64,000 nt of DNA from Tolypeutes matacus (Eukaryota; Chordata; Mammalia; Cingulata; Chlamyphoridae): NCBI GenBank assembly GCA_026826555.1, contig JAKSZT010037198.1, forward strand, positions 6,681,775 to 6,745,774, given 5' to 3'. Below, in pieces: positions 32,988 to 45,379 of the stretch; position 1 is the stretch's first letter; each line of letters begins with the position of its first letter. Under the pieces are notes generated by a model. It was given only the letters and a program-made list of their open reading frames with translations, ran no database searches and was not told the origin of the DNA. A program made the position numbers and the translations under genes.

Positions 32988-33234
32988 GGGAGCGGATATG
33001 GCTCAAGCAGTTGCGGGCCTGCTTCCCACATAGAAGATCTCAGGTTTGGTTACTGGTGCCTTCTAAAAACAAAAAACAAACAACAAGCAAACAAACAAAA
33101 AAACCAACTCAGGGGAGCCAATGTGGCTCAGTGGTTGAGCCCTGCCTTTTCACATACAAGGTCCTGGGTTCACTCCCTAGCCCTGGTACCGTAAATAAAT
33201 AAATAAATTTAAAAAATAATAATAATAATATCCT
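32988..33234 (+). mobile_element. DAS-type SINE, dimer
   Basis: Two + heads: GAGCGGATATGGCTCAAGC ... GGTTTGGTTACTGG, then after a CAAA-rich linker GAGCCAATGTGGCTCAGTGG ... GGGTTCACTCCC, and a TAAATAAATAAAT/AAT tail. TSD ATAATATCCT at 32978-32987 and 33235-33244. Confidence 0.85.
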
Positions 33235-33259
33235 TCCTTCTCTCTGATAACAGCTGTGC

Positions 33260-33459
33260 TTTTTTTTCTTTTCTTTTTTTTTTTTTTAAAGATTTTATTT
33301 ATTTATTCATTTATCCCCCCCTTGCTGCTTGTGCTCGCTGGGTCAGCTAACCACGCCGTGCAGGCAGGCTTGCCTTCACCAGGAGGCCCCGGGAACCGAA
33401 CCCGGGGCCTCCCATATGGTAAACGGGAGCCCTACTGATTGAGCCACAGCCGCTTCCCT
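33260..33459 (-). mobile_element. DAS-III-type SINE
   Basis: Full minus copy with all domains; its T tail merges with flanking T-rich sequence. It lies at the 3' edge of the large L1 that follows. Confidence 0.88.
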
Positions 33460-34272
33460 ATTTTTTTTCTTTTAACAAATCAATTTTATTGATATATATT
33501 AATAAAGCATGCCATTCATCCAGGAAGTGTGCAAGCAGTGGTCTTTGGTATAATCACATAGTTGTGCACTCATCATTTCAATCATAATTAGAGCATTTTC
33601 ATTATTTCAATAATAATAACAATAAACAAAAAAAAGAAAAACCAAAATATTCTTAACCTCTCAATCGCTCTTTTTCCTCAGCTGTACACAGCTGCTTTTT
33701 CTGGCTATTCTTGCACAATTATTGATTGATTTATTCAGCAGTTTTATTGAGTTTTGATTTGCATTTCCCTAATTGCTAGTGATGTTGAACACTTTTGCCC
33801 ACTTTTAAATTCGGGTTGTTTTTTTATTGTTGAGTTGTAATATCTCTATATATCATGGATATTAAACCATTATCAGATATGTGATTTCCAAATATTTTCT
33901 CCCATTGACTTGGCTGCCTTTTCACCCCTTTTACAAAGTCCTGTGAGGTGTAAAAGTGTTTTAATTTTGAGGAGGTTGCATTTATTTATTTTTTCTTTTA
34001 TTGTGCATGCTCTGGGTGTAAGGTCCAAGAAACTACCACCTAGCACAAGGTCTTTTAAAGTGTTTCCCTACATTTTCTTCTAGTAGTTTTATGGTCCTGG
34101 TTTTTATATTTAGGTCTTTGATCCATTTTGAGTTAATTCTTATATAGGGAGTGAGATAGGGGTCCTCTGTCATTCTTTTGGTTATAGATATACAGTTCTC
34201 CCAGCACCATTTGTTGAAGAGACTGTTGTTCTGTTAACATGGATTTGATGGATTTGTTAAAAACCAGTTGTC

Positions 34273-34357
34273 GGGTCGGATGTGGCTCAACTGGTTGGGC
34301 GTCTGTCTCCCATATGGAGGGACCCGGGTTCGATCCCTGGGACCTCCCGGTTAAAAA

Positions 34358-34390
<33 letters not shown>
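34273..34390 (+). mobile_element. DAS-type SINE, monomer
   Basis: Head GGGTCGGATGTGGCTCAACTGG with B box GGGTTCGATCCC, ending CTCCCGGTTAAAAAA and an (AAT)n tail. Perfect 15-bp TSD TAAAAACCAGTTGTC at 34258-34272 and 34391-34405. It splits L1 ORF2. Confidence 0.92.
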
Positions 34391-35077
34391 TAAAAACCAG
34401 TTGTCCATAGAGGTGAGGGTTCATTTTTGGACTCTCAGTTCTATTCCACTTATTGATGTGTCTGTCTTTATGCCAGTACCATGCTATTTTGACCGCTGTG
34501 GCTTTGTAATATGTTTCAAGGTCAGGCAGTGAAATTCCTCCCATGTCGCTCTGTTTTATAGAATGCTTTTGGCTTTTCGGATGCACTTTCCCTTCCAAAT
34601 GAATTTGGTAATTGTTTTTTCTGTTTCTGTAAAGTAGGCTGTTTGAATTTTGGTATTGCATTGAATCTATAAATCAGTTTGGGTAGGTTTGACATTTTCA
34701 TGATATTTAGTCTTCCAGTCCATGAACATGGAACATCTTTCCATTTGTTTAGGTCTTCATTGATTTCTTTTAGCATTGTTTTGTAGTTTTCTGCATATAG
34801 GTTCTGTACTTCTTTGGTAATATTAATTACTAGGTATTTGAGTCTTTTTGTTGCTATTGTAAATGGCATTTTCCCCCTGATTTTCCTCCTCAGATTTTTC
34901 AATACTCATGTACAAAAACATTAGTTTTGTGTGTTGATCTTGTATCCTGCCACTTTGCTGAACTCATTTATTAGCTCGAGTAGCTTTGTGGTAGACATTT
35001 CAGAATTTTCTAAATATAGGATCATGTAATCTGTAAATAGTGAGAGTTTTATTTCCACTTTCCCTATTTGGATACCT

Positions 35078-35082
<5 letters not shown>

Positions 35083-35112
<30 letters not shown>

Positions 35113-35114
35113 TT
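35083..35114. repeat. (TTTA)n simple repeat
   Basis: Pure TTTA tetranucleotide run within L1 ORF2 sequence, an expansion of an A/T-rich L1 segment. Confidence 0.9.
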
Positions 35115-35952
35115 GTCTAATTGCTCTAGCTAAAGCTTCAATGATGAATAACAATGGTGACAGTAGACCTCCTTTTCTTGTTCCCAATCTTAGAGGGAAA
35201 GCTTCCAACCTTTCCCCATTGAGTATGATGTTGGCTGTGGGTTTTTCATGTATGGTTTTTGTCATATTGAGGAATTTTCCTGCTATTCCTATCTTTTGAA
35301 GTGTTTTTTATCAAGAAAAAGGATGCTGGATTTTGTCAAATGCCTTTTCAGCATTGGTCAAGATTATCATTTTTTTTTTCTTCAGTTTGTTAATGTGGTT
35401 ATTACATTGATTGATTTTCTTTTGTTGAACTAACCTTGCATACCAGGACTAAATCTCACTTAGTCTTTGTGTATAAGTCTTTTGACATGCTCTTGGATTC
35501 GATTCGCAAGTATTTTGTTGAGAATTTCTGTGTCTATGTTCATTAGAGAGACTGGTCCATAATTTTCTTTTTTTATAGTGTCTTTTTCTGGCTTTGGTGT
35601 TAGGGTGATGTTGGCTTCATAAAATGTGTTGGACAGTTTTCCCTCCTCTTCCATTTTTTTGGAGGCATTTAAAGAGGATTGGTGATAATTCTTTTTGAAA
35701 TGCTTGGTAGAATTCACTTGTGAAGCCATCTGGTCTGGACTTTTCTTTGGGGATTTTTGATGACAGATTCCATCTCTTTTGGTTTGTTAAGTTCTTTTAT
35801 TTCTTGTTGCATCAGTGTAGGTTGTTTGTACATTTCTAGGAAATTTGTCCATTTCGTCTAGGTTGTCTATTTTGTTGGCATACAGTTTCTCATAATATCC
35901 TCCTATCCTTTTTTATTTCTGTGGGGTCAGTTGTAAGTTCCCCTTTCATTTC

Positions 35953-36233
35953 CTTTTTTTTTTTTTAAGATTTATTTTATTTATTTATTTATCCCCCCCC
36001 CCCCGCCCTTGCTGCTTGTACTTGCTGTGTCCATTTGCTGTGTGTTTTTCTGTCTGCTTGTCTCCCTTTGTTGCGTCATCTTGCTGCGCCGGCTCACCGC
36101 GTCATGCAGGCCGTCAGCTCACCATGATGAGTGGGCCTGCTTGCCTTCATCAGGAGACCCCGGGAATTGGACCTGGGGCCTCCCATATGGTAAACGGGAG
36201 CCCAACCACTTGAGCCACATCCGCTCCCCCCTC
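35953..36233 (-). mobile_element. Composite-class DAS SINE
   Basis: Minus copy with TTTATTTATTTATC tail, C12 tract, spacer (TTGCGTCATCTTGCTGCGCC) and head ending CCACTTGAGCCACATCCGCTCC. TSD CTTTCATTTC at 35943-35952 and 36234-36243. Confidence 0.85.
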
Positions 36234-36779
36234 CTTTCATTTCTGCATGTATTTATTTGCATCTTCTTTCTTTTTTTCTGTTAGTCTAGCTAGGGGATTG
36301 TCAATTTTATTGATCTTCTCAAAGAACCAGATTTCGGTTTTGTTGATATTCTGTATCGTTTTTTTTCTTTGTTTTCAATATAATTTATTTCTGCTCTAAT
36401 CTTTATTCTTTCCTTATGCTTCCTTTGGGATTGGTATGCTGTTCTTTTTCTAGTTTCTCCAGTTGTTAAGTTATTTCTTTGATTTTAGCTCTTCTTTTTT
36501 TTTTTAATATAGGGGTTTTTAAAAAATATATATTTTGTTGTTTGCTTTTTTTCTCTCTTTTAATACAGGCATTTAAGGGCTATACATTTCCCTTTCAAGG
36601 CTGCCTTCACTGTATCCCATAAGTTTTGATAAGTTGTGTTCTTGCTTTCATTTGTTTCAGTATATTTATTGATTTTTCTTGGAATTTCTTCTTTGACCCA
36701 TTGATTATTTAGGAGTGTGTTTAGCCTCCACACATTTGTGAATTTAACCTCTTTCTTGTCTATTATTAATTTCCAGTTT

Positions 36780-36956
36780 AAAAAAGATTTATTTATTTAC
36801 TTTATTTATTTTATTTATCTCCCTCCTCCTCCAGATGGTTCTCTTGTCTGTCTGCTTATTGTTTGCTCATCTTCTCTAGGAGGCACTGCAACCCAAACCC
36901 GGGACCTCCCATGTGGTAGGCGGGCGCCCAACTCGTTGAGCCACAGCCACTTCCAG
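36780..36956 (-). mobile_element. DAS-type SINE with short spacer
   Basis: Minus copy: TTTATTTATTTACTTTATTTA tail, CTCCTCCTCCAGATGGTTCTC, TTGTTTGCTCATCTTCTCTAGG, head (CAAACCCGGGACC, GTTGAGCCACAGCCAC). It resembles the 17483-17820 type. TSD not resolved. Confidence 0.8.
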
Positions 36957-37677
36957 AGAGCTGCATTGTGACCTAACGTGGTCTATCCTGGAGAAAGATC
37001 CTTGGGCACTTAGAAGAATGTATAACTCATGGGGTTTGGGTGCAGCGTTCTGTGTTATGTCTGTTAGGTCTAACTTGTTTATTATATTGTTCAAGTTCTG
37101 TGTTTCATTGTTGATCTTCTGTCTAGTTCTATCTAATGATGTGAGTGCTGTGTTGAAGTCTCCAATGATTATTCTAGACATGTCTCTTTCTCCCTTCAAT
37201 TTTCCAGAGTTTGTATTTTGGGGCACCCTGGTTAGGTGCATAGATATTTATGACTGTTATATCTTCCTGGCGGATTGTCCCTTTTATTAATATTTAATGG
37301 CCTTCTGTATTTCTTATAACTTCTTTGCATTTAAAGTCTGTTTTGTCTGATATTGGTATAGCTACCCCTGCTCTTTTTTGGTTTCTATTTGCGTGGAATA
37401 TCTTTTTCTAACCTTTCTGTTTCAGCTGGTTTCTATCCCTGCCATCTCATTGAATTTATTGAGCTTTGTTTGAACATGTATGGTTTATGTCATCTGGAGG
37501 CTTAGTTTGTTTCTTTGGGCCATATCTTCCTGTTTCTTGGTATGGATTAAAAAACACTTTTTTTGATGTCTCAGCATCTGATTTACTTGATGTATTTATT
37601 TGTTTTTATTCTGGGCTCAGTTTCTTTTTAGTCTAGGGCTTTCTGCTTGATTTTCTTCCTGCTACAGCCTCTATTTG

Positions 37678-37865
37678 TTTTTTTTTTTTTTTTTTTAAGA
37701 TTTTATTTATTTATTCATTTATCCCCCCTTTGCTGCCTGTGCACGCTGGGTCAGCCAACCACGCCGTCCGGGCGGGCCTGCCTTCACCAGGAGGCCCTGG
37801 GAACCGAACCCGGGGCCTCCCATATGGTAAACGGGAGCCCTACTGATTGAGCCACAGCCGCTTCC
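37678..37865 (-). mobile_element. DAS-III-type SINE
   Basis: Full minus copy; perfect 16-bp TSD CTACAGCCTCTATTTG at 37662-37677 and 37866-37881, within the 5' part of the large L1. Confidence 0.93.
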
Positions 37866-38339
37866 CTACAGCCTCTATTTGATACTTGGTTCAACTGAAT
37901 TTGGAACTGTATAGTGGCTTGTGTTTTGCCAATCTGAATTTTTTCAGCTCTTTTTCATCTGTTTCTTGCCTTTTCTCCTTTGCTGGTTGTGGAGTAGGAG
38001 CCAAGGATGCAGTTGGTACTGTAAGCTGTGGAGGCTGAAGCTGTCCATGTTGCCCCAGGAACTGATGAAGCTTCTCCCATCTTTCTCCTCTGCAAGGGTG
38101 TAGGGATGGAGCAGCAGCAGTGTTTAGTAATCCAAGCCATGCAGGCCGATACCATCTGTAGTTGCCTGGAGAGACTGATGAAGCTCCACAGCCCTTCCTC
38201 CCTAGCCAGGGGTGGCGATGGAGCCATACATGTGGGCAGCAAATTAAGCCATGTGGGTCAAACTGACTGCAGTTGCCCAGATAGACTTTTCAAATTGTCT
38301 TGGGTATGCTTGACTCCTTGCCCTCCATATAAATTTTAG

Positions 38340-38800
38340 AATCAATTTATCACGTTCCATCTACAGTCTAGATTATCGGTTACCAAGGAATTGGGTGGGG
38401 ATAGATTATAGGGAGTTAAAGCTTAAAATGTACAGAGTTTCTGTTTGGTACAGTGGAAAAGTTTTGGTAATGGAGAGTGGTTATGGTAGAACATTGTGAA
38501 TGTAATTAACACCACTGAATTAGACATTGAATGTAGTACAGAGGGGATGTTTTAGGTTGTATGTTACTAGAATTAAAAAAAAAAAAAATCCATGGAATTG
38601 CACAATGCAGTGAACCCTACATTTAACCATGGCCTACACTTAATAGTACAATTATAAAAATGTGCTTTCATCAATTGTAAGAAATGTACCACACCCACGC
38701 AAAGTGTTGATAATAGGGTGGTATATGGGAATCTTGTATTTTATGCATAATTGTTCTATAAAGCCATAAATTCTCTAATTTATGGGTTTATAAACAAAAC
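38340..38800 (+). mobile_element. Old L1 3' end
   Basis: GATTATCGGTTACCAAGGAATTGGG, TAATTAACACCACTGAATT, CATGGAATTGCACAATGCAG, AAAATGTGCTTTCATCAATTG and TAATAGGGTGGTATATGGG mark a + strand L1M-type 3' UTR, paralogous to 49610-49830. Confidence 0.7.
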
Positions 38801-38849
38801 CCAGAAAACCTTGTTAGAATTGAATTTGAAGGTGAATTACCACTCTAAA

Positions 38850-39003
38850 CCAGGGTTGGCAACCTATTTCTTTAAAGGGCCGGATACTAAATATTTTCCA
38901 TTCTTTGGGCTATATAGTCTCTGACACAAATTCTTAATTCTGCCATTGTAATATGAATGTTGCCATAGACAATATGTAAACAAGTGGACATTGCTGTGTT
39001 CAC
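38850..39003 (+). mobile_element. hAT-like non-autonomous DNA transposon, left part
   Basis: Begins CCAGGGTTGGCAACCTATTTC, then TTAAAGGGCCGGATACTAAATATTTT, TTGGGCTATATAGTCTCTG and GTTGCCATAGACAATATGTAAAC, the order of a common mammalian hAT element. It stops at 39003, where SINE head sequence begins. A second remnant of the family is at 51174-51260. Confidence 0.6.
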
Positions 39004-39258
39004 ATGGGAAACGGACACCCAACCATTTGAGCCACATCCGCCCCCTGCTATATCTCTTAAGGTTGAACAAAGATACCTAGAGTTACAGTCATTTCCCATA
39101 CAGGATGGTCATATATTAAATCAGGCTTGGTTTATCACCAGCATTCTAAAACCAGACCTAGGGAGAAAAACTAGTTTGGGGACACATGCATGGTTTCTAA
39201 TATAGTGAATGTTTAGCCTACCCTGATTATCACAAAATCAGGACAGTGAGAATATTCA
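39004..39258. repeat. SINE head plus unclassified repeat, copy B
   Basis: 39004-39045 is a truncated reverse DAS head (CACCCAACCATTTGAGCCACATCCG); 39047-39258 repeats 1291-1497 with high identity. The two copies share the same head/repeat junction. Confidence 0.7.
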
Positions 39259-41320
39259 CAGTCTGTACCCTTTTCTTTAGATATTCTTTGACCACAGAAC
39301 TAGCCCTGTACAATTCTTTATTTTATATTCTTTTTTGCTTGGTGTATCAGATTTATCCAGGATTGATATAAGGGAACACCTTTTAAGAAAAGGATAAGAT
39401 TGGTACATGTTCTTCAGTTATAGAAATCTGTTTGATTTTTTGGGTTGTGGTCTTCTAGTAGTCTCTTATTCACAGATTGTACCCTATTTCTTTGATGCGT
39501 GGATTTATTTTCAACCATAGTCTTCTTTCTTGCTTTCTTTATTGATTATGGCTTAGAAGTAGTCTGAGTGGACTTTTTTATTAAGAGGCATTTCCCATAT
39601 GCCACAGATTGCATCCAGGCTTTCCTGATTGCCCATTGACTTCCAAGTAGGTCATTCCCTATGCTGGGGGTTGGGAAATTTTGTCATTTTCATCAGCTGG
39701 CTCAACTCCTTCTACCCATAATTCCCCTCAGTGTGTGTGTGGTGGCACAGTAGTAGCATTGCCTTTTATTGTTTCCCTAATGCTCCTCCTTCCCCTGAAT
39801 CCTACGCTTTGAAAATACAGAGTCCTTAAAAGACGTTGTCTCTCTAACCTCTTATTGATTCCTCCATTATTGCTAGTTTCAATCCAGGATGTTATCATGT
39901 GTCTATTTGTATTATTTGTTGGGAAGTACCTCTTAGAGACCCAGAATCTTTAACCTTTGCCAGGAACTCTGGATGCAAAGATGCTGTAGGGATGGATTTC
40001 AGGCCCAATGATTATTCTCAAGGTAGTTATGAACTATAAATACAGAGGTGGTTATACACACACACACACACACACATATGTATGTATGTATGTATGTAGA
40101 TATCTACTTACTTATAAATAAATATTAATGGCCCATGTGACTGAGGAACTTAGATTAAAAATTTTTCTTTTTCTTGCCCCTCCAGCCACCACCTCTTACA
40201 AGTACAGTTAGCTTCTGTCTTTTCTTCCTCATTCACCTTGGCCTTTTCCTCACCACTTTACCAAACCATACTGGCAGTGGTCACCAATGACCTTCTAGTG
40301 GCAGAGTCCCAGTTGACACTTTATCCAAGCAGTGATATAAAATGGTTGACAATGTTAAAAGTCTTGCTTCCATGTTATATTTTAAAGGCTCATATTGTTT
40401 AACACCGTTAATTTTAGGAGTTCATATGACTATCATACAAAGTTGGGAGATGGTAAGGCTTTCTGCAGATGGATTGTAAATTGTAATGTGTCCTTCGCAA
40501 CAGGTCTCTGCTTTAGAGACTGCCTCATCTATCTACAACTGGAATATGGCTGCTTGTCAGTAATTAAGAGTTCTCTCTCTTCCAGCCTGGGATTTGCAAC
40601 TGTTGTGCTGGTTTAGGATTATGAAGACAACAGTTAATTAGTAATTTACTACCTAGTTTGGTTTGTAGGCTTTGATTACAAAGCCTTCCATTAGGAAGGA
40701 AACAAACAGATTAGTACTTAATATGTTACATTTCATTGGACTGTGTAAAACCTTATTGAGTTTTAGTTCTTATTCTTAAAATGGGAATATGTCAAGCAAA
40801 GTAGAATGGTTGCTGAGGATTACAGGGAGCAAAGTAAATATAGCATTTAGCTTGGTTCCCAGCACATAATAAATTTAAATAAAAGAAAGTCTTTTTTTCC
40901 CCTTTGGAAAAAAAAATATCTTTTTAAATCAATTCTGTATGTGCATAGTAATTCCCTACCTTATTCTGACTTATTCTGAATCCCACTGTCCAGAGTCAGT
41001 CACTTTCAACTCTTATGTGTTTCTGCTATTTATGTCCACATTTCTAAGTAACATGTTCATACTATGGTTTCTTGATTTTTTGTTGTTGTTATTGTTTGAT
41101 ATTTATACTTTCCCCATCTCTTCTTTCCTCCCAGTTTGCTATGTCACAACTTTTGGGTAGATAATTATTCACTGTTCGTATTATTATAACTATGTAATTG
41201 TTATTCAGTGCTGTGCCTTGTAGTTGAGTACTTATACACATTATTTTTACTTTAATAATTGACTTTTTTCCATTTGCTTAGCTTTCTCTATATCCATCAC
41301 TAATTAATCTCCATACTTTT
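39259..41320. other. Unique intronic sequence with microsatellite
   Basis: Single-copy, no gene recognised. A (CA)n(TATG)n run lies at 40056-40098. Confidence 0.5.
40056..40098. repeat. (CA)n / (TATG)n microsatellite
   Basis: A pure CA run passes directly into TATG repeats. Confidence 0.9.
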
Positions 41321-41330
41321 TTTTTTTTTA

Positions 41331-41412
41331 ATGGATTACAATATTTAATATCGATAAGATAGCCATATTACCCAAAACCATCTACAGTTTCAATGCAATG
41401 ATCTATATAATG
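41331..41412 (+). mobile_element. Short L1 ORF2 fragment
   Basis: GATAGCCATATTACCCAAAACCATCTACAGTTTCAATGCAATG matches L1 ORF2 wording seen reversed at 34655-34700. Tiny and dead. Confidence 0.5.
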
Positions 41413-41649
41413 GTCAGTGGTCTTTTTTTTTTTTTTTAATATTTTTATTTGGTAGAAAAACATTTTCTAAAACACCTGGTTAATGTGAGAAAAAGTTGGT
41501 AGTGGGAAATAGTAAAAGGATCCTCAGTTGTGAAAAGGTTGGGAACAACTGAATCAGCCGCTCCTGTTGAGGTCCTGTTGAGGTCCTGTTGAGTTTGAAA
41601 AGACTATGAGTCTATAACACATTTGCAAGTTGCTTTAGCCTATTCATTA

Positions 41650-42230
41650 TTTTTTTTTTTTCCTACAGAATACCATTAAGTCCACTCTAGGCCATAGTTC
41701 TTCCCCCATTCCTGAGGGGACTGGGATGGTGATGTCCACTCCACCTCCAAGTGAGAGAGGGCTTAGATCCCATGGATATGGTGGGTGGGATGATCCTGCC
41801 TGCAGATGCAGGCCCTCTCCATTACCTGGGCTGGCCGTAGCCCATCGTTGTCTCCTTGCCAGGTGACTTGGATGAGTCCATTGAGCTGTAGGGTAGGAGT
41901 TGCAGCTCCACTGAGATTCCACGCACACCTGGCACATAGATAGGCCAGAGGCTCCAGTCTCTGGAAGTACACCTAAAAACTCCAGCATCACATACAGGTT
42001 TGAATAGAAGGGACTGATGAACCATGTGCAGGGAGGACTTATTTGAGTCCAACTCTGTCACTCTCAGGAGCACAGATTCCAAAATAGAGCCCACTGATAA
42101 GGCATCAGTCTCTGGGGCTATCCCCCTTTATATAGGACCTTGGTGTCTCCAGAGCCTTCAGGAGCCCCTCTGTGTGGGGTGATATGCACTTTGGTGTTCC
42201 ATACTTTGTTTTTTAAATGCAAATTACCTC
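41650..42230 (-). mobile_element. Unclassified retroelement-like repeat, short copy
   Basis: Related to 22620-23150. Minus translations share motifs such as LDSN/DxxSLHM followed by SLLFKP/EP, but this copy is frameshifted. Confidence 0.5.
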
Positions 42231-42239
42231 TCAGGAGAG

Positions 42240-43600
42240 CAAAACATATTACCTTTACCTTTTTCTTAGATGTATGTCTTTGGTTCCCTCCTTATTCTGC
42301 TCTGATTAGATTTGTTTGCTCTGTGGGCCTTCTGTACAGCTGTCATCTTGATCACTTTTCACCATCATTTGTGGGAACTCCCTCTCCTGTGATGGATCCC
42401 CTTGTTATTCTCAAGTACCTGGCATTCACTGATCTGTTTTCTGTCCCTATAGTTTTGCCTTTCCATAATGTCATAAAAATGGATTCATACGTATGTATCC
42501 TTTTGAAAGTCTGCCTTTCACTTAGGATAATATATGTGAGATTCATCAGTATTGTTGCATGCATCGGTAGTTCATTACTTTTTATTGCTGTGTTTTATTC
42601 CATTGTATGGATGTGCTACAGTTTATCTGTTTACCCCTTTTGAAGGATATTTGTTTTTTCTTCCAGTTTGGGTGACCATAAATAAAGATGCTATGAATAT
42701 TCAGGTGAATATCAAGAAAAGTGGACCATGGCTATCCTGAGCTACAAAAGAGACAGAAAAATTGAGTGTTTGGTTTTTCACCTTCCTTGAGGAAGGCAAG
42801 GGAGAAAGTAGGTTGTGATTGGATTTTGGTAGGCACTTCTTGGTGTTGTGTACTGCTTCTTGATTGTTTTGCTCTTATGTATTGGGAATTTCCTTAGAGG
42901 GCTTATGAGATCTTGCATATGTGAAAATGTCTTGTTTCTATCTTCAAATCATTGGTATTTTTGCAGAGCATAGAATTCTAGGTTGGGAATTATTTTCTTT
43001 TAAACTTTGAAGGCCTTATTGCACTAACTTTATTGTTGCTATTGAAGAACTCTGCAGTTCTGATTCTTGATTCTGTGTATGTAAAGTGTTTTACTCTTTC
43101 CTAGAAGTGTTTAATATCTTCTTCCCTTTCCCCCAGGGTTCTAAAATGTTACAATGGGCTTCTTTTTTTTCTTCTTCTTCCGTATTTACAGTGCTAAGGG
43201 TTTCTCCCAATCTGAAAGATGTTCTTCAATTTTGGGATATTTTCTTAAATTATTTTTGTGCTTTCTTCCCCTCCATTCCTCTGTTTCTTCCTTTCTGAAA
43301 CTTTCGGAGCTTGGACTATCAGGACTTCTTTTTGTTGTTATTCTTTAGGTGATGCTTCAGTCCTCCTATGCCTACTATTTCTGCTGCCATATTTAAGATT
43401 GCTTTGTTTCCCGTGAACTTTTTTTTTTTGACGTTGTGTGGGTTTACAGAACAAACATGCATAAAATACAGGATTCCCATCTACCACCCTATTAACACTT
43501 TGCATTGGTATGGTACATTTGTTATAACTGATGAAAGCATAGTTTTTAAATCGTACTATTAACTTATCTTTTGGGGGAAATTAGCTTTTTTTCTTGTAAT
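42240..43600 (-). mobile_element. Old L1M-type fragments
   Basis: 42430-42710 has reverse L1 3' text (GATCTGTTTTCTGTCCCTATAG, CATAATGTCATAAAAATGG, CATTGTATGGATGTGCTACAG). 43430-43560 has GGTTTACAGAACAAACATGCAT, a 3' UTR fragment of the type at 560-600. The 167-codon + frame at 42140-42643 is a shadow of this repeat. Confidence 0.5.
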
Positions 43601-44460
43601 TGTTCTTGCTACAATGTTTCTGCTATTTAGAGTTCCTTTTTTCCCTCTGTTTATTTTGGCTCTTTTTTCCTTCCATGTTTAGAGGCCTTCTTTAAATGTC
43701 TGGTAATCCTTGAGTAAATCTGATGGGGTCCTGTGCTTGCAGGCAAGGGCTGTGGATTGATGGGCATCATTGTAAGTGATCTGGCTGAACTGGTTGACAC
43801 ATGGGGTATCCCCAAATGTCAGTTTCTATAAGACTTTTGTCTTGGGCTGGTTAGTTTCTCCAGAGAATTTTTTTAGGCTCCTGCTTGTGTGGGAAAAACC
43901 AGCCTTCTGTGATATTTGAAACAAGTAGAGGAAGGGGATCCACTTGGTTAATATTAAGACTGTCATTTAAGTGTCCACTTTTCAGAATAGTGTATAGAGA
44001 CCTTCAGCTGGGTCTGGTATCCCTGAATTCAGAATTTCTCTGGTGCATCTATTCCAAGAGAATAAACCTTGGGGTTCTTGATTAGGATAGGAATGGAGTA
44101 GTTGCATTGCTGTGTGATTTAGGGAGGGTTTGTAGGAGTTTAGCGCCTCTTATATTTGAACTAATCTGTCTAGAGGTATTACGTGGATCTCAGTTCTTCA
44201 GCCTTTGTGGAGTGCAGCAGGAACAATCTGCTTTTAGGCTTTCCTCAGTGTAGGAAGCTTTCATGGTCCACTGAATTATCATAAGTCCAGTTGCTTTCTA
44301 GTTCCTAAAGCTATCCTTTATTGCTATCATTTTTCCTAGTTTTTTATCCTTATGGATGTGGTGATCCCTCACCCCTTTTTGGTAAACGTTTTGCCATTTA
44401 AATGGGCCTTGGGGATGAAGAGAGGTAAACATGTTCATTTGCAGTAGTATTGTGTTATTT
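43601..44460. other. Unique intronic sequence
   Basis: No recognised gene or repeat. Confidence 0.4.
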
Positions 44461-44464
44461 TGTC

Positions 44465-44772
44465 CAATGGAATATGATGCAAGCTGAGCCACATATATAA
44501 TTTTAAAATTTCTAGTGGCTGTATTTAAAAATGTGTAAAAGAAACAGATGAAACTAATTTTAATACTAGATTTTATTTAACCCAGCATATCCAAAATATT
44601 ACCGGTTCTACATATAATCAATACAAATATTACTGATTTTACATTCTTTTTATTAAGTCTTTGAAATTTGGTGTATATTTTACACTTAAAACACATCCCA
44701 ATTTGGGATAGCCACATATTTAAGTGCTCAATAGCCACTTGTGGCTAGTTGCTACTGTATTTGGAAAATGCA
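44465..44772 (+). mobile_element. hAT/Charlie-like non-autonomous DNA transposon
   Basis: GAGCCACATATATAATTTTAAAATTTCTAGTGGC ... CAAGTGCTCAATAGCCACTTGTGGCTAG follows the order of a common mammalian MER-type hAT element; its ends are partly complementary (AGCCACAT / ATGTGGCT-like). No transposase. Confidence 0.55.
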
Positions 44773-45239
44773 GGAATAGAGGGCTGTTTAATTACAGTAA
44801 ATGGAATCAGTATGTTACACAATATATTTTGTTCATACTAGTGCAATGAAGATTGCATTTTGAATTGGATTCATGCCAGGTGAAATCTTGGCTGGATGCA
44901 ATGTTGACTTTGAGTTCAGATACAAACGGCAAGTGGGAAGAGACAGAATTCCATGTATTAGTAACTATGTAGAGTGGTAAAATGGTTGATGGTTAAAATT
45001 GGTGGTACTTCAGATTTTTGTTTAGAATTGCTAAAATTGTAAATCATAGACTTTTAGATTGCATAAGGAAAAATTGGTTTTAGGGCTTTCAGCAAACTCT
45101 AAAATCCTAAATGGCTGTTTCTTATTCTATTCCAGAGAGCTTTTATATTTTATCTCATGTGTCATCTTCACCCCTGAATTTTATCCTTGCCTTATTCTGT
45201 GATTTGGAAATTTTGCTTATCATGCCTGCTTTCTTCCAG

Positions 45240-45379
45240 ATTTTCTATTTTATACATACGCTATTTTATATATACTGTATATGATGACTTCGGTGAGCAG
45301 TGACCGTTCCCGCAGTGCTCGGGAAAAAGCACAGATGTCAGCGAGACAGGCAGTACAACCACAGAAACCAGTAGTACAG
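45240..45379 (+). other. UBAP2: UBAP2 exon 2 (UTR plus start codon)
   Basis: Bounded by acceptor CTGCTTTCTTCCAG ending at 45239 and donor CAG|GTAAGT at 45380. The first 41 bases are 5' UTR; coding begins at 45281. The acceptor choice is inferred, because TATATA-rich sequence between it and the ATG offers no better AG. Confidence 0.75.
45281..45379 (+). CDS. UBAP2: UBAP2 coding exon 2, codons 1-33
   Basis: N terminus of ubiquitin-associated protein 2, a cytoplasmic RNA-granule-associated protein related to UBAP2L; both paralogues have been linked to stress granules and to ubiquitin-dependent turnover of stalled RNA polymerase II. The exon starts with tandem ATGs and translates MMTSVSSDRSRSAREKAQMS and then ARQAVQPQKPVVQ. 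The MMTSVSSD start is as I recall it for human UBAP2, while UBAP2L begins MMTSVGTN, so the paralogue is UBAP2. This exon encodes a low-complexity, Ser/Gln/Arg-rich tail with no domain and appears more diverged than exons 3 and 4. It ends in phase 0 at GTAAGT. The first ATG is taken as the start because both family members begin Met-Met. Confidence 0.93.

Larger units (their letters stand above)
33460..38335 (-). pseudogene. Large broken L1 (3' UTR, ORF2, ORF1 stub, 5' UTR)
   Basis: Reading the minus strand from 38335 leftward: 5' UTR (37570-38335, paralogous to 1740-2000), a short ORF1 N-terminal piece (37425-37570), then ORF2 from the endonuclease (IIIGDFNTALTSLDRTRQK at about 37180, AGVAI-like start near 37370) through reverse transcriptase and C-terminal parts to 33725, then 3' UTR (33475-33720). 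Most of ORF1 is deleted and ORF2 has many stops. SINEs interrupt at 34273, 35953, 36780 and 37678. Confidence 0.8.
5988..45239 (+). other. UBAP2: UBAP2 intron 1 (about 39 kb)
   Basis: Inferred from donor GTAACG at 5988 to acceptor CTTTCTTCCAG at 45229-45239. Long first introns downstream of a CpG-island exon are usual for this gene type. No additional coding exon of UBAP2 is recognisable inside; an alternative untranslated exon cannot be excluded. Confidence 0.55.

Noticed and set aside
42140..42643. 167-codon + strand frame
   Set aside because: The sequence is antisense L1M 3' region; the frame is a shadow of the repeat.
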